In this document: positions 33,722 through 43,588 of the stretch, in pieces
How the letters are laid out: every line of letters begins with the position of its first letter
How positions within the stretch are numbered: the first letter of the stretch is position 1
Source of the DNA: DASSFG01 sp035550375
Lineage (GTDB): Bacteria; Planctomycetota; Planctomycetia; Pirellulales; JAICIG01
Direction of reading: 5' to 3'
Assembly (NCBI GenBank): GCA_035550375.1
Contig: DASZPH010000024.1
Coordinates: 62,001-126,000 of the forward strand
Length of the DNA: 64,000 nucleotides
Made by a program: the position numbers and the translations under genes
Notes under the pieces: generated by a model
What the model was told of the DNA's origin: nothing
The model's database searches: none
Seen by the model: only the letters and a program-made list of their open reading frames with translations

Positions 33722-35724
33722 CGTTTCTGCATCCCATCCTGTTGGCCGGGCTGGCGTTGACGGTGCTGCCGATCGTCATCCACCTGATCAACCAGCTCCG
33801 CTATCGGACCATCCGCTGGGGTGCCATGATGTTCCTCCTGCAGGCCAACCGCATGTCGCGCGGCCTGGCGAGGCTGCGGCAGTGGTTGATCCTGCTGATG
33901 CGGATGTTAGCCATCGCTTGTCTGGTGTTCGTCATCAGCCGCCCTTTGGCCAGCGGCCTGATGGGCTGGCTCACCGCGGGCGAGGCCGATACGACGGTCA
34001 TACTGCTCGACCGCTCGCCCAGCATGCTCGACTCGTCGGGCGGCCGCTCGAAACTCGTCGCCGCTCGGCAGCAGCTTGCGGATGCCCTGGCGCGGTTCTC
34101 CTCGAAACGCTGGGTGCTCATCGAGAGCGCGTCGCCGAAGCCGCGCGAGCTGGAATCGCCAGCAGCGCTGGAGCGGCTTCCGGAAGCCGGCCCGACGAGC
34201 GCCGCCGCCGACCTGCCGGCCATGCTGGCCGCGGCCCGCGACTACATCGTGGCCAACCAGGCGGGTCGTACCGAGGTCTGGATCTGCTCCGACCTGCGGG
34301 CCAACGACTGGAACTCCGACGACGCCCGCTGGAGCAAGCTGCGCAGCTCGTTCGCCGGGCTGCCTCAGCCGGTCCACTTTCATTTGCTGGCCTATTCGCA
34401 GCCTCCGCAGGGCGACCTGGCGGTGCGCGTGACGACGGTTCGACACCGCAAGCTGGGGGACGCGGCCGAGTTGCTCGTTACTCTGCGGCTCACTCGGCAA
34501 GCCGGTTCGGGAGACGCGGTCACCGTGCCGGTTCAATTCGAGATCGGCGGCGCCAGATCGGCCTTGAACGTCGAGTTGGCTGGCACGAGCGTTGAGGTGC
34601 GAGATCACCGGATTGCTCTCGACCGCCAGCATTTGCGCGGTTGGGGAAGGGTGTCGATTCCCGCCGACACGAACGCCGCCGACAACGACTTCTATTTCGC
34701 CTTTGATACTTCGCAGGGAGCACACGCGATCACTGTGTCGGACGATCGCGAGGTGGCCGAGGCGTTGCGGCTGACGGCCTCGATCGCTCCCGATCCGAAC
34801 GGTGCCTGCACGGCTGACATCCTCTCGGCCGACCAGCAGACGTCCATCGAGTGGGGCAAGGCGGCGCTCGTGCTTTGGCACGCGCCCTTGCCCAAAGGAG
34901 ACACGGCCCGCGAGCTTGCCGCGTTCGTCGGCCGGGGGGGGCAGGTAATCTTCTTTCCGCCGCGACAGCCAAATGAGCGAGAAGCGTTCGGCGTCCGGTG
35001 GGGGTCGTGGACGCCAGTCAAGGACGATGCAGTCATCGACCGCTGGCGCGGCGACGAAGATCTTTTAGCGAAGACGCAAAGCGGCGAGGACCTGCCGATC
35101 GGCAAGCTCAAACTGACGAACGTCTGCTCGCTCGTCGGCGACGCGACCCCGTTGGCCACGCTTCAGGATGGCGTCCCGGTTTTGGCTCGTACTTCGACAT
35201 CCGGCGGCGGGGCCTATTTTTGCACCACCACTCCTGCGGCCAACGACTCCAACCTGGCAGGCGAGGGGGTCGTCCTCTACGTGGCGATCCAACGCGCGTT
35301 GGCCGCCGGCGCCGCCGCGCTGGGCAGCGCCCGGCAGGTGATCGCCGGCGGCAACCTTTCGGAAGACGCGACGGCGTGGCAACGGCTCGCGGGCAACGAA
35401 GGGGCCTTGTCGAGCGAATACGGCGTGCAGGCCGGCGCCTATTCAAGCGGCGGCGTTCTGCTGGCGGTGAACCGCCCGGAGGAAGAGGACATTGCGGGCG
35501 TGCTGGGCGACGAACGGGTCGCCGGGCTCTTCGAGGGACTCGACTTCACGCGCATCGACCAGGCGGCTTCCAGCGAGCGTTCGCTGGTCGAAGAGCTGTG
35601 GCGCCCCTTCCTGATGGCCATGATGGTGGCTTTGCTGGTTGAAGCCTGGCTCTGTTTGCCGCGGCCGACGAAGGAGACCATGACGCTGGCGCGCCCTGAA
35701 ACGGGCCCCTTCGTCTTCGGCTAA
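33718..35724 (+). CDS. BatA/VWA membrane protein (668 aa)
   Basis: The N-terminal aerotolerance/BatA segment (FLHPILLAGLALTVLPIVIH) and a second helix (about 58-80) are followed by a VWA-like domain with a degenerate metal site (ILLDRSPSMLDSS). Then come a long beta-rich region (about 200-620) and a last TM helix near 622-640 (FLMAMMVALLVEAWLCL). The layout matches the large BatA-type membrane subunit of planctomycete MoxR operons. GTG 33718 overlaps the DUF58 stop. Likely inner-membrane with the large central domain in the periplasm. Confidence 0.85.
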   Translation: MTFLHPILLAGLALTVLPIVIHLINQLRYRTIRWGAMMFLLQANRMSRGLARLRQWLILLMRMLAIACLVFVISRPLASGLMGWLTAGEADTTVILLDRSPSMLDSSGGRSKLVAARQQLADALARFSSKRWVLIESASPKPRELESPAALERLPEAGPTSAAADLPAMLAAARDYIVANQAGRTEVWICSDLRANDWNSDDARWSKLRSSFAGLPQPVHFHLLAYSQPPQGDLAVRVTTVRHRKLGDAAELLVTLRLTRQAGSGDAVTVPVQFEIGGARSALNVELAGTSVEVRDHRIALDRQHLRGWGRVSIPADTNAADNDFYFAFDTSQGAHAITVSDDREVAEALRLTASIAPDPNGACTADILSADQQTSIEWGKAALVLWHAPLPKGDTARELAAFVGRGGQVIFFPPRQPNEREAFGVRWGSWTPVKDDAVIDRWRGDEDLLAKTQSGEDLPIGKLKLTNVCSLVGDATPLATLQDGVPVLARTSTSGGGAYFCTTTPAANDSNLAGEGVVLYVAIQRALAAGAAALGSARQVIAGGNLSEDATAWQRLAGNEGALSSEYGVQAGAYSSGGVLLAVNRPEEEDIAGVLGDERVAGLFEGLDFTRIDQAASSERSLVEELWRPFLMAMMVALLVEAWLCLPRPTKETMTLARPETGPFVFG

Positions 35725-35727
35725 TCG

Positions 35728-36165
35728 TCACGCCTGGCCGAGAGAGCCGCCCGCGGTTACCAGAAACAGGAGCCTGGGAGTCTTCTTGCGGGTGATGGCT
35801 GAGGCGACCTCAAAGCGCAGTCGTCCCGCGGCGGCCGTCAGCCGTTGGTTTATATCGGCTGGGTCGTACTCTTTTCCGGGCGGCACAACGGGCGTGACGG
35901 TCACCAGCAACTGAGAGGCATTGGGTGCCGGCACGACATTCACGACTTGCAAGTTCCGCAGGAGATCGTCGCCACAATCGCCGCTGAAGACGTAGTTGAG
36001 CGTCTCGGCCACCTGGCTGCAGAGTTGGAGCGCCTTACGGTTCACGCCCCCTTGGCCGCCCTGCGAAGAGGCTTTGCCGCGCAGGACGAGGGCGTCTTCC
36101 CGCTCGATGAAGGTTTCCGGCAGCGTGCGGAATCGTCGGCTGCGTCTCATGTTGAGTATCGGCAC
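35728..36165 (-). CDS. RbfA-like ribosome-binding factor with N-terminal extension
   Basis: 145 residues. From about residue 42 the chain follows RbfA: helix RKALQLCSQVAETLNYVF, strand LLRNLQVVNVVPAP, LLVTVTPVV, helix INQRLTAAAGRLRFEVASAI and closing strand PRLLFLV. RbfA binds 30S subunits and helps 16S rRNA 5' end maturation. The about 40-residue basic N-terminal extension contains SSQGGQGGVNRK, which includes a GGQ triplet, the catalytic motif of peptide-release factors. Whether that is meaningful is unknown. It is convergent with the BatA gene, with only three bases between stops. Confidence 0.65.
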   Translation of the reverse strand: MPILNMRRSRRFRTLPETFIEREDALVLRGKASSQGGQGGVNRKALQLCSQVAETLNYVFSGDCGDDLLRNLQVVNVVPAPNASQLLVTVTPVVPPGKEYDPADINQRLTAAAGRLRFEVASAITRKKTPRLLFLVTAGGSLGQA

Positions 36166-36224
36166 GGTCCACGAGAATGGGCTTTCTTCTGGACAGTCCG
36201 GTCGCCCGCGAGGTTCGCGACGGC

Positions 36225-36788
36225 TCAGGCCGCCGTCCGGCGCGGCATACCTGCCTGGGCCAGGCGGCGAATCTCGTCGTGCGAAAGCAGTTCAAAACTC
36301 GACGGGCCACCCTCCTCACGCCCACGTTCGATGTAGACGTGCGTGCCAGGGTGCAGAAGTCTGGGAAGATAGAACCAGGCCCGGCTGAGCGAGTCCGGGT
36401 CGTGACCGGCGGTGACCAGGATCAGGTCGCAAACGCCAATCTCGTTGGCCGCACTGGCGAGCGCTTCGAACGGGTTGCCGGGCACGAGACGCACTTTCGC
36501 GCCGGTCGGCTTGAGTTTGCAATGGGCCGCCTTGAGCGACAGCTTCAGCGGGCCGGCGGCGGGCGACAACTCAAACAAGTCAATCCCCGCATAGCGAAGG
36601 CCGTCGCCACCTGCCGCTCGCCGCATCGCTTCGATCATCCGGCTCGCGCGCAGGCCCGATCCGATGCCGATTTCCAGAACGCTTTTGGCCCTTTGGCGGC
36701 GGATAGCTCGATAGATCGGCCGATCGCCGGCCGGCTGGGAGAAATACGCAAAATAAAGAAGCCGGCAGGAATTGGTCAGCTTTCCCAT
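36225..36788 (-). CDS. class I SAM-dependent methyltransferase-like protein
   Basis: 187 residues. Motif I (VLEIGIGSGLRASRM) and an acidic residue after the second strand (YAGIDLFEL) are typical of SAM binding. The later strands (CDLILVTAGHD, GTHVYIERG) fit the Rossmann fold. The substrate is unknown. It precedes the RbfA-like gene by about 60 bases on the same strand and is divergent from rfbB. Confidence 0.72.
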   Translation of the reverse strand: MGKLTNSCRLLYFAYFSQPAGDRPIYRAIRRQRAKSVLEIGIGSGLRASRMIEAMRRAAGGDGLRYAGIDLFELSPAAGPLKLSLKAAHCKLKPTGAKVRLVPGNPFEALASAANEIGVCDLILVTAGHDPDSLSRAWFYLPRLLHPGTHVYIERGREEGGPSSFELLSHDEIRRLAQAGMPRRTAA

Positions 36789-36941
36789 GAGGCACTCAAA
36801 AGCAAGCGTGGCAGAGGCTTGCGGTGTAACGAACCACGGTGACCAGCGACGATCCTGTATTCAACTTCGGCAAGGCAAAAACCAAAGTCGAATCGAATTC
36901 GCATCTTCCGCCGGTGCCAAAAGCGGACTTCCGGGGCTATC

Positions 36942-38009
36942 ATGGCATCCATGAAGAGCATTCTTGTTACGGGGGGAGCCGGTTTTATCGGCAGTTGCTT
37001 CGTCCGAATGTGGTTGAGCCAAGGCGAAGGCCGCCTCGTCAACCTCGATAAACTCACCTATGCCGGCAATCTCGACTCGCTGGCGCCCGTCGCCGATCAT
37101 CCCGACTACACGCTCGTGGAAGGCGACATCGGCGATCGGTCGCTCGTCGAACGGATTCTGGCGGAACACGAGCCCCAGGCGATCGTCAACTTCGCGGCCG
37201 AGTCGCACGTCGACCGGTCGATCGAGGGGCCGATCGAGTTCGTGAAGACGAACGTCGTGGGCACCTGCGAGCTGCTGCAGGCCGCCCGGGGTTACTGGTC
37301 GGCACTCCCCAAGTCACGTCAGGCGACGTTCCGCTTTTTGCACGTTTCGACCGACGAGGTCTACGGCTCGCTTGGCAAGACGGGTGCCTTTAGCGAAGAA
37401 ACCCGCTACGCTCCCAACTCCCCGTATGCGGCCTCGAAGGCCGCCAGCGACCACTTCGTGCGGGCCTATCATCATACCTACGGCCTGCCGGTGCTCACGA
37501 CCAACTGTTCGAACAACTACGGGCCGTACCAGTTCCCCGAAAAGCTGATCCCGCTGATGATTCTCAACGCCCTGGAAGGCAAGCCGCTGCCCGTCTATGG
37601 CGACGGCCAGCAGGTGCGCGACTGGCTCTACGTGGAGGATCACTGCGAGGCGATCCGCACGGTGCTGGCGCGCGGCAAGGTGGGCGAGGTCTACAACGTC
37701 GGCGGCAACTGCGAACGGGCCAACCTCGACGTGGTGCACAAGATCTGCGAGATCGTCGACCGTCTGCGGCCCGGTCTGCCTCACGCGCCGTGCACCTCCC
37801 TGATCACCTATGTGGCCGATCGTCCGGGGCACGACCGCCGCTATGCGATCGACGCCAGCAAGATCAAGGCCCAGCTTGGTTGGGCGCCGCGACATGATTT
37901 TGCCAGCGGTCTGGAAAACACCGTGCGTTGGTATCTCGATAATCCGACTTGGGTTGAACGCGTTACGAGCGGCGTATATCAACGGCAGAGACTCGGCCTG
38001 ATAGGGTAA
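36942..38009 (+). CDS. rfbB: dTDP-glucose 4,6-dehydratase
   Basis: 355 residues. The NAD motif is TGGAGFIG. The active-site triad T137-D138-E139 lies in STDEVYG, and Y162/K166 in SPYAASKAASD. Together these are diagnostic of RfbB, which converts dTDP-glucose to dTDP-4-keto-6-deoxyglucose for rhamnose and related surface sugars. rfbA follows after seven bases, so the two form an operon. rfbC and rfbD are not in the window. A second ATG at 36951 is an equally possible start. Confidence 0.93.
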   Translation: MASMKSILVTGGAGFIGSCFVRMWLSQGEGRLVNLDKLTYAGNLDSLAPVADHPDYTLVEGDIGDRSLVERILAEHEPQAIVNFAAESHVDRSIEGPIEFVKTNVVGTCELLQAARGYWSALPKSRQATFRFLHVSTDEVYGSLGKTGAFSEETRYAPNSPYAASKAASDHFVRAYHHTYGLPVLTTNCSNNYGPYQFPEKLIPLMILNALEGKPLPVYGDGQQVRDWLYVEDHCEAIRTVLARGKVGEVYNVGGNCERANLDVVHKICEIVDRLRPGLPHAPCTSLITYVADRPGHDRRYAIDASKIKAQLGWAPRHDFASGLENTVRWYLDNPTWVERVTSGVYQRQRLGLIG

Positions 38010-38016
38010 CAACAAG

Positions 38017-38904
38017 ATGACGGAAGGCCATTTCACCAAGGGAATCATCCTTGCCGGCGGAGCGGGCACCCGCCTCTACCCGGTCACGCGGTCGGTGAGC
38101 AAGCAGCTCTTGCCCGTGTACGACAAGCCGATGATCTATTATCCGCTTTCGACCTTGATGCTCGCCGGCATCCGCGACGTTCTGCTCATCACCACACCGG
38201 CCGACGTGGCCAGCTATGAGCGGCTGCTGGGCGACGGAGGCTGGATCGGCATCTCCATCCGGTATGCGGTGCAGCCTCGGCCTGAGGGACTCGCCCAGGC
38301 GTTTTTGATCGGCCGCGAGTTCGTCGGGGAGGACTCGGTGGCGCTCATCCTGGGAGACAACCTGTTTTACGGCCAGGGATTTCAGGTCATGCTCGCCGAA
38401 GCGGCGTCTCACCGGGCGGGCGCCACCGTGTTCGCCTATTCGGTCAAAGACCCGGAGCGATACGGCGTGGTCGAGTTCGATCAGCAGGGTAAGGCGATAT
38501 CGATCGAAGAGAAGCCGGCGCATCCCAAATCGCATCACGCCGTGACAGGGCTCTATTTCTACGACAACCGGGTCGTCGACATCGCCCGCGCGCTCAAGCC
38601 CTCACCACGCGGGGAGTTGGAGATCACCGACGTCAACCGCCATTACCTCGAGCGCGGCGAGCTGCGGGTGCAGTGCTTCACGCGCGGATTCGCCTGGCTC
38701 GACACGGGCACGCACGAATCGCTTTTGCAGGCTTCGAACTTCATCGAGACGATCGAGTTGCGGCAGGGTCTTAAGGTGGCCTGTCTGGAAGAAGTCGCCT
38801 ATCGCAAGGGATTTATCACGGCCACCCAGCTCGAAGCGCTCGCCGCCCCCCTGAACAATGGCTACGGCGACTACCTGAGGGAGCTGCTCAGGCTGGGCGA
38901 TTAA
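38017..38904 (+). CDS. rfbA: glucose-1-phosphate thymidylyltransferase
   Basis: 295 residues, the normal RfbA length. The nucleotidyltransferase signature (GGAGTRLYPVTRSVSKQLLP) and the catalytic-site region (ALILGDNLFYGQGF) are clear. It joins dTTP and glucose-1-phosphate to give dTDP-glucose, the substrate of RfbB encoded just upstream. With only the first two steps here, dTDP-4-keto-6-deoxyglucose can be made, and the final sugar depends on genes elsewhere. Confidence 0.94.
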   Translation: MTEGHFTKGIILAGGAGTRLYPVTRSVSKQLLPVYDKPMIYYPLSTLMLAGIRDVLLITTPADVASYERLLGDGGWIGISIRYAVQPRPEGLAQAFLIGREFVGEDSVALILGDNLFYGQGFQVMLAEAASHRAGATVFAYSVKDPERYGVVEFDQQGKAISIEEKPAHPKSHHAVTGLYFYDNRVVDIARALKPSPRGELEITDVNRHYLERGELRVQCFTRGFAWLDTGTHESLLQASNFIETIELRQGLKVACLEEVAYRKGFITATQLEALAAPLNNGYGDYLRELLRLGD

Positions 38905-39289
38905 AATTGACGCAACGGGGACTTCATGACAAGTCGTCCCGCAAACGGGCGCTTGCGGCTCAGTCTGTAATCCGATGCCAGCACGCTCGGTCCAACCCCG
39001 GGGCGAAGCTTATGCTGGAGGTTACTGACACCGCGGCCTGCGTATATCGCCGACGAGGGCTTCTCATTCGAGAGTGCAATCCAGGTGATGGCGGGCGGCG
39101 AGGCCGAGCCTGGCGTCCTCGGTCGCGCCGACCGAACGACGGGGCACATCAGAAGCCCGAAGAGGTCCGCCCTGCGGGAACGGGTGTTCCCGGCGGTTAC
39201 CCGGCAGAGGGCTGCAACAGACCCGGTGCTGGAACCATTTTTCGGAGAACCTCGACAAAGTAAAATATGCTGCAAATCCCAACATTCCC
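38905..39289. other. intergenic region before the ECF sigma gene
   Basis: About 385 bases with no convincing gene. Open frames on the plus strand here lack start signals and homology. The last 50 bases before the sigma gene are AT-richer (around 39259-39275) and probably carry its promoter. No repeat or RNA structure stands out. Confidence 0.5.
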
Positions 39290-39955
39290 ATGACGGCAAA
39301 CATGGTGAACTCGGCTGCCAATTCAGACGAACTGAGTGGTCTTCTCCGACAGGTTGCTGCGGGAGACCAGGCCGTGTGGGGCGACTTGCTAGAGAAGCAT
39401 CGGCCGCAGCTACAGAGGATGGTGGAGTTGCGTCTCGACCCGCGGCTCTACGGCCGCCTGGACGCGTCTGATGTCATCCAAGAGGCGTATCTCACCGCGT
39501 CCGTGCAACTGGCGGATTACCTGAAGAACCCGACCATTCCTTTCTATCTCTGGTTGCGGCTCGTGACCGGCCAGAAGCTGGTATTGCTGCATCGGAACCA
39601 CCTGGGCACCAAGGCCCGAGATGCGAGGCGGCAGGTCTCGATCGACCTCGGCGCCGCGCCGGCGGCCAGCTCAATCGCGATGGCCTCGAAGTTGATCGGG
39701 CGTGAGCCTACGCCAAGCGAGGCGGTGGGCGAAGTCGAGCAGCGTCGCCGGGTGCAAGACGCACTCGACCGCCTGAACCCGCTCGACCGAGAAGTGCTCG
39801 CCCTACGTCACTTCGAGCAACTGACGAACGCCGAGACAGCGCAGGTGTTGGGGCTCGAACCCTCCGCCGCGAGCAAGCGATACGTACGGGCATTACAACG
39901 GATCAAGGAGGTTCTCTTCGATATGCCCGGGGGCCAAGAAGAAGGTTCCCCATGA
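39290..39955 (+). CDS. ECF-type RNA polymerase sigma factor
   Basis: 221 residues. The sigma-2 region is seen in LYGRLDASDVIQEAYL, and the sigma-4 helix-turn-helix in LALRHFEQLTNAETAQVLGL. This is the planctomycete ECF group commonly encoded beside large Ser/Thr kinases instead of an anti-sigma factor. Its stop overlaps the kinase start (ATGA), so kinase activity probably controls the sigma factor. Two near starts exist (39290 and 39302), neither with a strong ribosome site. Confidence 0.88.
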   Translation: MTANMVNSAANSDELSGLLRQVAAGDQAVWGDLLEKHRPQLQRMVELRLDPRLYGRLDASDVIQEAYLTASVQLADYLKNPTIPFYLWLRLVTGQKLVLLHRNHLGTKARDARRQVSIDLGAAPAASSIAMASKLIGREPTPSEAVGEVEQRRRVQDALDRLNPLDREVLALRHFEQLTNAETAQVLGLEPSAASKRYVRALQRIKEVLFDMPGGQEEGSP

Positions 39956-42900
39956 GCCACGTCAACGAAGACCACGAGCCATTCGACGAAGTGGCGGAGT
40001 CGTTTCTCGAACGTTATCGGGCGGGCGAGCGCCCCTCGGTGAGCGAGTACGCCCAGCGTTTTCCGATGCTGGCGGACCAGATCCGCGAACTGTTACCGGC
40101 GCTGGTCGCGTTGGAGAAGGCCAAGCCCAAGCCGGAGGAGCGGCGTCCGACCGGCCCATCCATACCGGACCGGCTGGGCGGCTATCGCATCCTGCGAAAG
40201 ATCGGGCAGGGGGGCATGGGCGTCGTGTACGAGGCCGAGCAAGAGGCGCTCGGACGGCATGTGGCCCTCAAGGTGCTTCCCTTCGCCAGACTGCTCGACC
40301 CGACCTACCGCGAACGCTTCCAGCGCGAGGCCCAGGCGGCCGCGCGATTGCATCACAGCAACATCGTGCCCGTCTTTGGCGTCGGTGAGGAGGATGGTCT
40401 GCATTACTATGCGATGCAGCATATCAAGGGACAGGGGCTTGACCAGGTCCTCCGCGAAATCAAGGCGTCGCGGGCCGTCCAGTCGCGCCCGGTTGCATCG
40501 GACCAGCGGGAAACGCAGTTGACCGAGATCGTCGCCGACGACATTCCCTCGGGAACCTTCGCTGCGCCGCCGTTTTTGTCGGACGACGACGGTCTCGCCG
40601 ACGCGGAGGAGACGATTGTCGCCATCAGTCGCCCCAGCGCCCTCGTGGGCAAGTCGAAGCCCGACTACTACCAGGCCGTGGCCCGCCTGGGGATGCAGGC
40701 GGCGGAGGCGCTCGCCTACGCCCACCAACACGGTATCCTGCATCGCGACATCAAGCCGTCGAACCTGTTGCTCGATTCAGAGGGGACGGTGTGGATCACC
40801 GATTTCGGCTTAGCGAAGGTGGAAGGCAGCTCGGATCTCACGCGGCCCGGAGAGGTCGTGGGCACGCTCTGCTATATGGCCCCGGAGCAATTCAAAGGGG
40901 TCTCGGACCGGCGCTGCGACGTCTACGGTTTGGGCATGACCCTGTATGAGCTTCTGGCGCTTCGGCCGGCATTCGAAGACAGCGACCGGGCCCGCCTCAT
41001 CACGCGGATGAATTGCGAGGAGCCACCTGCACTGCACAAATGGGACGCCAGAGTGCCGCGCGATCTGGAAACGATCGTCCTCAAGGCGATCGCGCACGAA
41101 GCGGCGCACCGCTACCAGACCGCGGGCGAGCTGGCGGAAGATCTGCGGAGGTTCCTGGCTCATCAACCGATCCTTGCCCGTCGGTCCACCCTCGCGGAAC
41201 GCGCAGGTCGCTGGTGCCGACGCAATCCGCTCGTCGCCGGCCTCAGTGGCGTCGTGGTCGTGCTGCTCTTGGTGTTGGCGTTCGGCCTCGGCGTCACGAG
41301 CCTGCTGCGTCGCGAACGTGACAAGGCCTTGGAAGCCCAAGCACGTGCCGAACGCGCCGAACGAGAAGTCGCCATCCTGTCGCACCTGTGGCGTGCTACC
41401 GCGCTGCGCCGCAACGGCGCGGGCGGGCAGCGCTTCAAGTGTCTCGACGAGATCGGCCAGGCGCTCAGATTGGAGCCCCCGGAGGATTTGCGTGGGCAGT
41501 TGCGCGTCGAGGCCGTCGGCGCGTTGGCGCTGCCCGATCTCTACCTGGCCAAACAATGGGAAGGCTTCCCGCCGGGAACGGAGGGCGTCGATTTCGCCGA
41601 CGGCATCGAGACCTACGCCCGAACCGACCAATCAGGCAACTGCAGCATCCGTCAGGTGGCCGACGATCGCGAAATCGTCTTGCTACCGGGTTGGGGAAAG
41701 CCGGCAATGCCGTATCTGAGTGGCGACGGACGTTTCGTCGCCCTGATCGGTCGCGGCGGCCGCTGCCGTCTCTGGAAGGTAGATGCCTCGAAACCGAAGT
41801 TGCTGATCGAGGACAAGGTTCACCCCGTGGCGAACGTCGTTTTCCGCCACGACAGCCGCTGGATCGCCATCGCCTATCGCGACGGAAGGATCAACGTGCG
41901 CGACCTAGCCACCGACGAGCTACTGTATCAACTGGAACCCGACGAACCCAAAACTGAACTCGGCCTGGCACTGCATCCCACGGAACCCATCCTCGCCGTC
42001 GCTTCCTATTTCAACCAACGGCTGCAAATTCGAAGTCTACTTACGGGCGAGGTTCGAGCCGAAGTGCGCGACGACGGTGGCTTCGTCGGGGTAGACTGGA
42101 GTCCTAATGGTGAGGTTCTGGCGGCAGGCGGCGGCAATACCCAGAACATCTACTTCTACGACCGGCAACTCAACCCGCTGAACGTGCGGCCGACGACGAG
42201 TGGAGGGCTCAGGGTGTGCTTTAACCACTCAGGAGATCGGTTAGTCTCGGTCGGCTGGAGCGGAAATGTTCAGCTCTGGGACGTTGCGGCAGGACGGCTG
42301 TTGTTTACCCTTCCCGGCAGCCTCGGCGTGCCTGGTCTGCGATTCAGTCGGGACGACCAATGGATGGCCGGTGTCGTGTCGGGAAACCAATTGGGAATTT
42401 GGCGGGTCGGCGCGGGGCGAGACATGCGCACGCTGGTTCGTAGCGACTTTCCCAGCGCCGGGAGTTATTTCTCGGCCGCGGTTGGCGGTGGTGGGGACCT
42501 GCTGGCCGTGGCGATGGATGGCGGCGTCGGCTTCTGGAATCTAAACACCGGGGCTGAGCTCGGATTCTTGCCGCGGCCGAACGTCGTACCACAGATACTC
42601 TTCGAGCCGTCGGGTACGCTCCTGACGTTGGAAGAGACATCGGGGGTTTTTCGCTGGGCGCTCCCCGCACAGTGGGCGCCGGCTGACATTATTGAGCTCG
42701 AGCCGATTGAAAAGTTACCCTTTCCGATCGGCGGATATGCCATCGCCCAAAGTCGCGACGGGCGGGTGCTCGCGATGTCCGTCCGGAACATCATCGGGGT
42801 GGGAGCGTGGGGGGGCATCTGGGTGCACCATTCCGATCGGCCACAGTCGCCGTTGCACATCGAAACCGACGCCGCGCATCTTGCCGTTAGCCCGGACGGC

Positions 42901-43377
42901 CGCTGGATCGTGACCGCCAAACACTTGGATGATACCCTCAACGTCTGGGAAGCAAAAAGCGGGCGGCTCGTCCGGCAGATCAAGCAAGGAACAGGTGTGG
43001 GCTTCTGCGACTTCAGTGCCGACGGCAAGTGGCTGGCGACGGGGGTCGACGGCAACCGGCTCTGGCGGGTCGACGTGGAACCCTGGACCGAAGGCCCTCG
43101 CCTCCCGTCTGCTAACGCCGTGAACCCTCTTTTCTCCCCAGACGGGAAATGGATCGCCCATGACACGAACGCAGGCACCGTGCGCCTGATCGATGCGGTT
43201 TCGCTCAGGGAAATCTTTCAGTTGCCCGACCCCCATCTCAACCGCGCGATCCCCGTCTTCACGCCCGACGGCACGCGGCTGATCACCCTCAGTAACGGAA
43301 CCGTCGCGGGCGTCCATATCTGGGACTTGCGATCTCTTCGTCAGGAGCTTGTCGCCCTGGGCTTTGAGTCGAATTAG
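39952..43377 (+). CDS. membrane Ser/Thr protein kinase with C-terminal WD40-like propeller (1141 aa)
   Basis: After a short N-terminal helical segment (FLERYRAGERPSVSEYAQRF) typical of planctomycete kinases, a Hanks-type kinase domain spans about 78-405. It has IGQGGMGVV, K107, HRDIKPSN with D266, and DFGLAK with D284. An acidic insert of about 65 residues (172-237) splits the domain just before the last helix leading to the catalytic loop. One TM helix lies near 429-453. The rest is a beta-propeller-like region with WD-type repeats (VQLWDVAAGRLL, IWRVGAG, VWEAKSG, LWRVDVE). It overlaps the ECF sigma gene, suggesting a sensor-kinase and sigma pair. Confidence 0.9.
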   Translation: MSHVNEDHEPFDEVAESFLERYRAGERPSVSEYAQRFPMLADQIRELLPALVALEKAKPKPEERRPTGPSIPDRLGGYRILRKIGQGGMGVVYEAEQEALGRHVALKVLPFARLLDPTYRERFQREAQAAARLHHSNIVPVFGVGEEDGLHYYAMQHIKGQGLDQVLREIKASRAVQSRPVASDQRETQLTEIVADDIPSGTFAAPPFLSDDDGLADAEETIVAISRPSALVGKSKPDYYQAVARLGMQAAEALAYAHQHGILHRDIKPSNLLLDSEGTVWITDFGLAKVEGSSDLTRPGEVVGTLCYMAPEQFKGVSDRRCDVYGLGMTLYELLALRPAFEDSDRARLITRMNCEEPPALHKWDARVPRDLETIVLKAIAHEAAHRYQTAGELAEDLRRFLAHQPILARRSTLAERAGRWCRRNPLVAGLSGVVVVLLLVLAFGLGVTSLLRRERDKALEAQARAERAEREVAILSHLWRATALRRNGAGGQRFKCLDEIGQALRLEPPEDLRGQLRVEAVGALALPDLYLAKQWEGFPPGTEGVDFADGIETYARTDQSGNCSIRQVADDREIVLLPGWGKPAMPYLSGDGRFVALIGRGGRCRLWKVDASKPKLLIEDKVHPVANVVFRHDSRWIAIAYRDGRINVRDLATDELLYQLEPDEPKTELGLALHPTEPILAVASYFNQRLQIRSLLTGEVRAEVRDDGGFVGVDWSPNGEVLAAGGGNTQNIYFYDRQLNPLNVRPTTSGGLRVCFNHSGDRLVSVGWSGNVQLWDVAAGRLLFTLPGSLGVPGLRFSRDDQWMAGVVSGNQLGIWRVGAGRDMRTLVRSDFPSAGSYFSAAVGGGGDLLAVAMDGGVGFWNLNTGAELGFLPRPNVVPQILFEPSGTLLTLEETSGVFRWALPAQWAPADIIELEPIEKLPFPIGGYAIAQSRDGRVLAMSVRNIIGVGAWGGIWVHHSDRPQSPLHIETDAAHLAVSPDGRWIVTAKHLDDTLNVWEAKSGRLVRQIKQGTGVGFCDFSADGKWLATGVDGNRLWRVDVEPWTEGPRLPSANAVNPLFSPDGKWIAHDTNAGTVRLIDAVSLREIFQLPDPHLNRAIPVFTPDGTRLITLSNGTVAGVHIWDLRSLRQELVALGFESN

Positions 43378-43588
43378 CCCAGCCGGCGATTTGAACTGCG
43401 TCACGCATTCTCGGCTTCGCCGAACGCGCTCCAATCGGCAACGACCGAAACCTCACCCCGCTTATCAAGCACCGGAAAAAAACAGTCGTGCAATTCCAGA
43501 GTTTATCTACAGTTTTTCTCTATGCATCTCGCCCCAAACGGCACGCGACCTGCAGGAGGGGGCAAGTTGGCTATTGTTCGTAATTCTG
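43378..43588. other. intergenic region after the kinase gene
   Basis: About 210 bases (up to about 440 if the following small ORF is not real) with nothing recognised. No terminator hairpin with a T-run was found. Confidence 0.4.
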
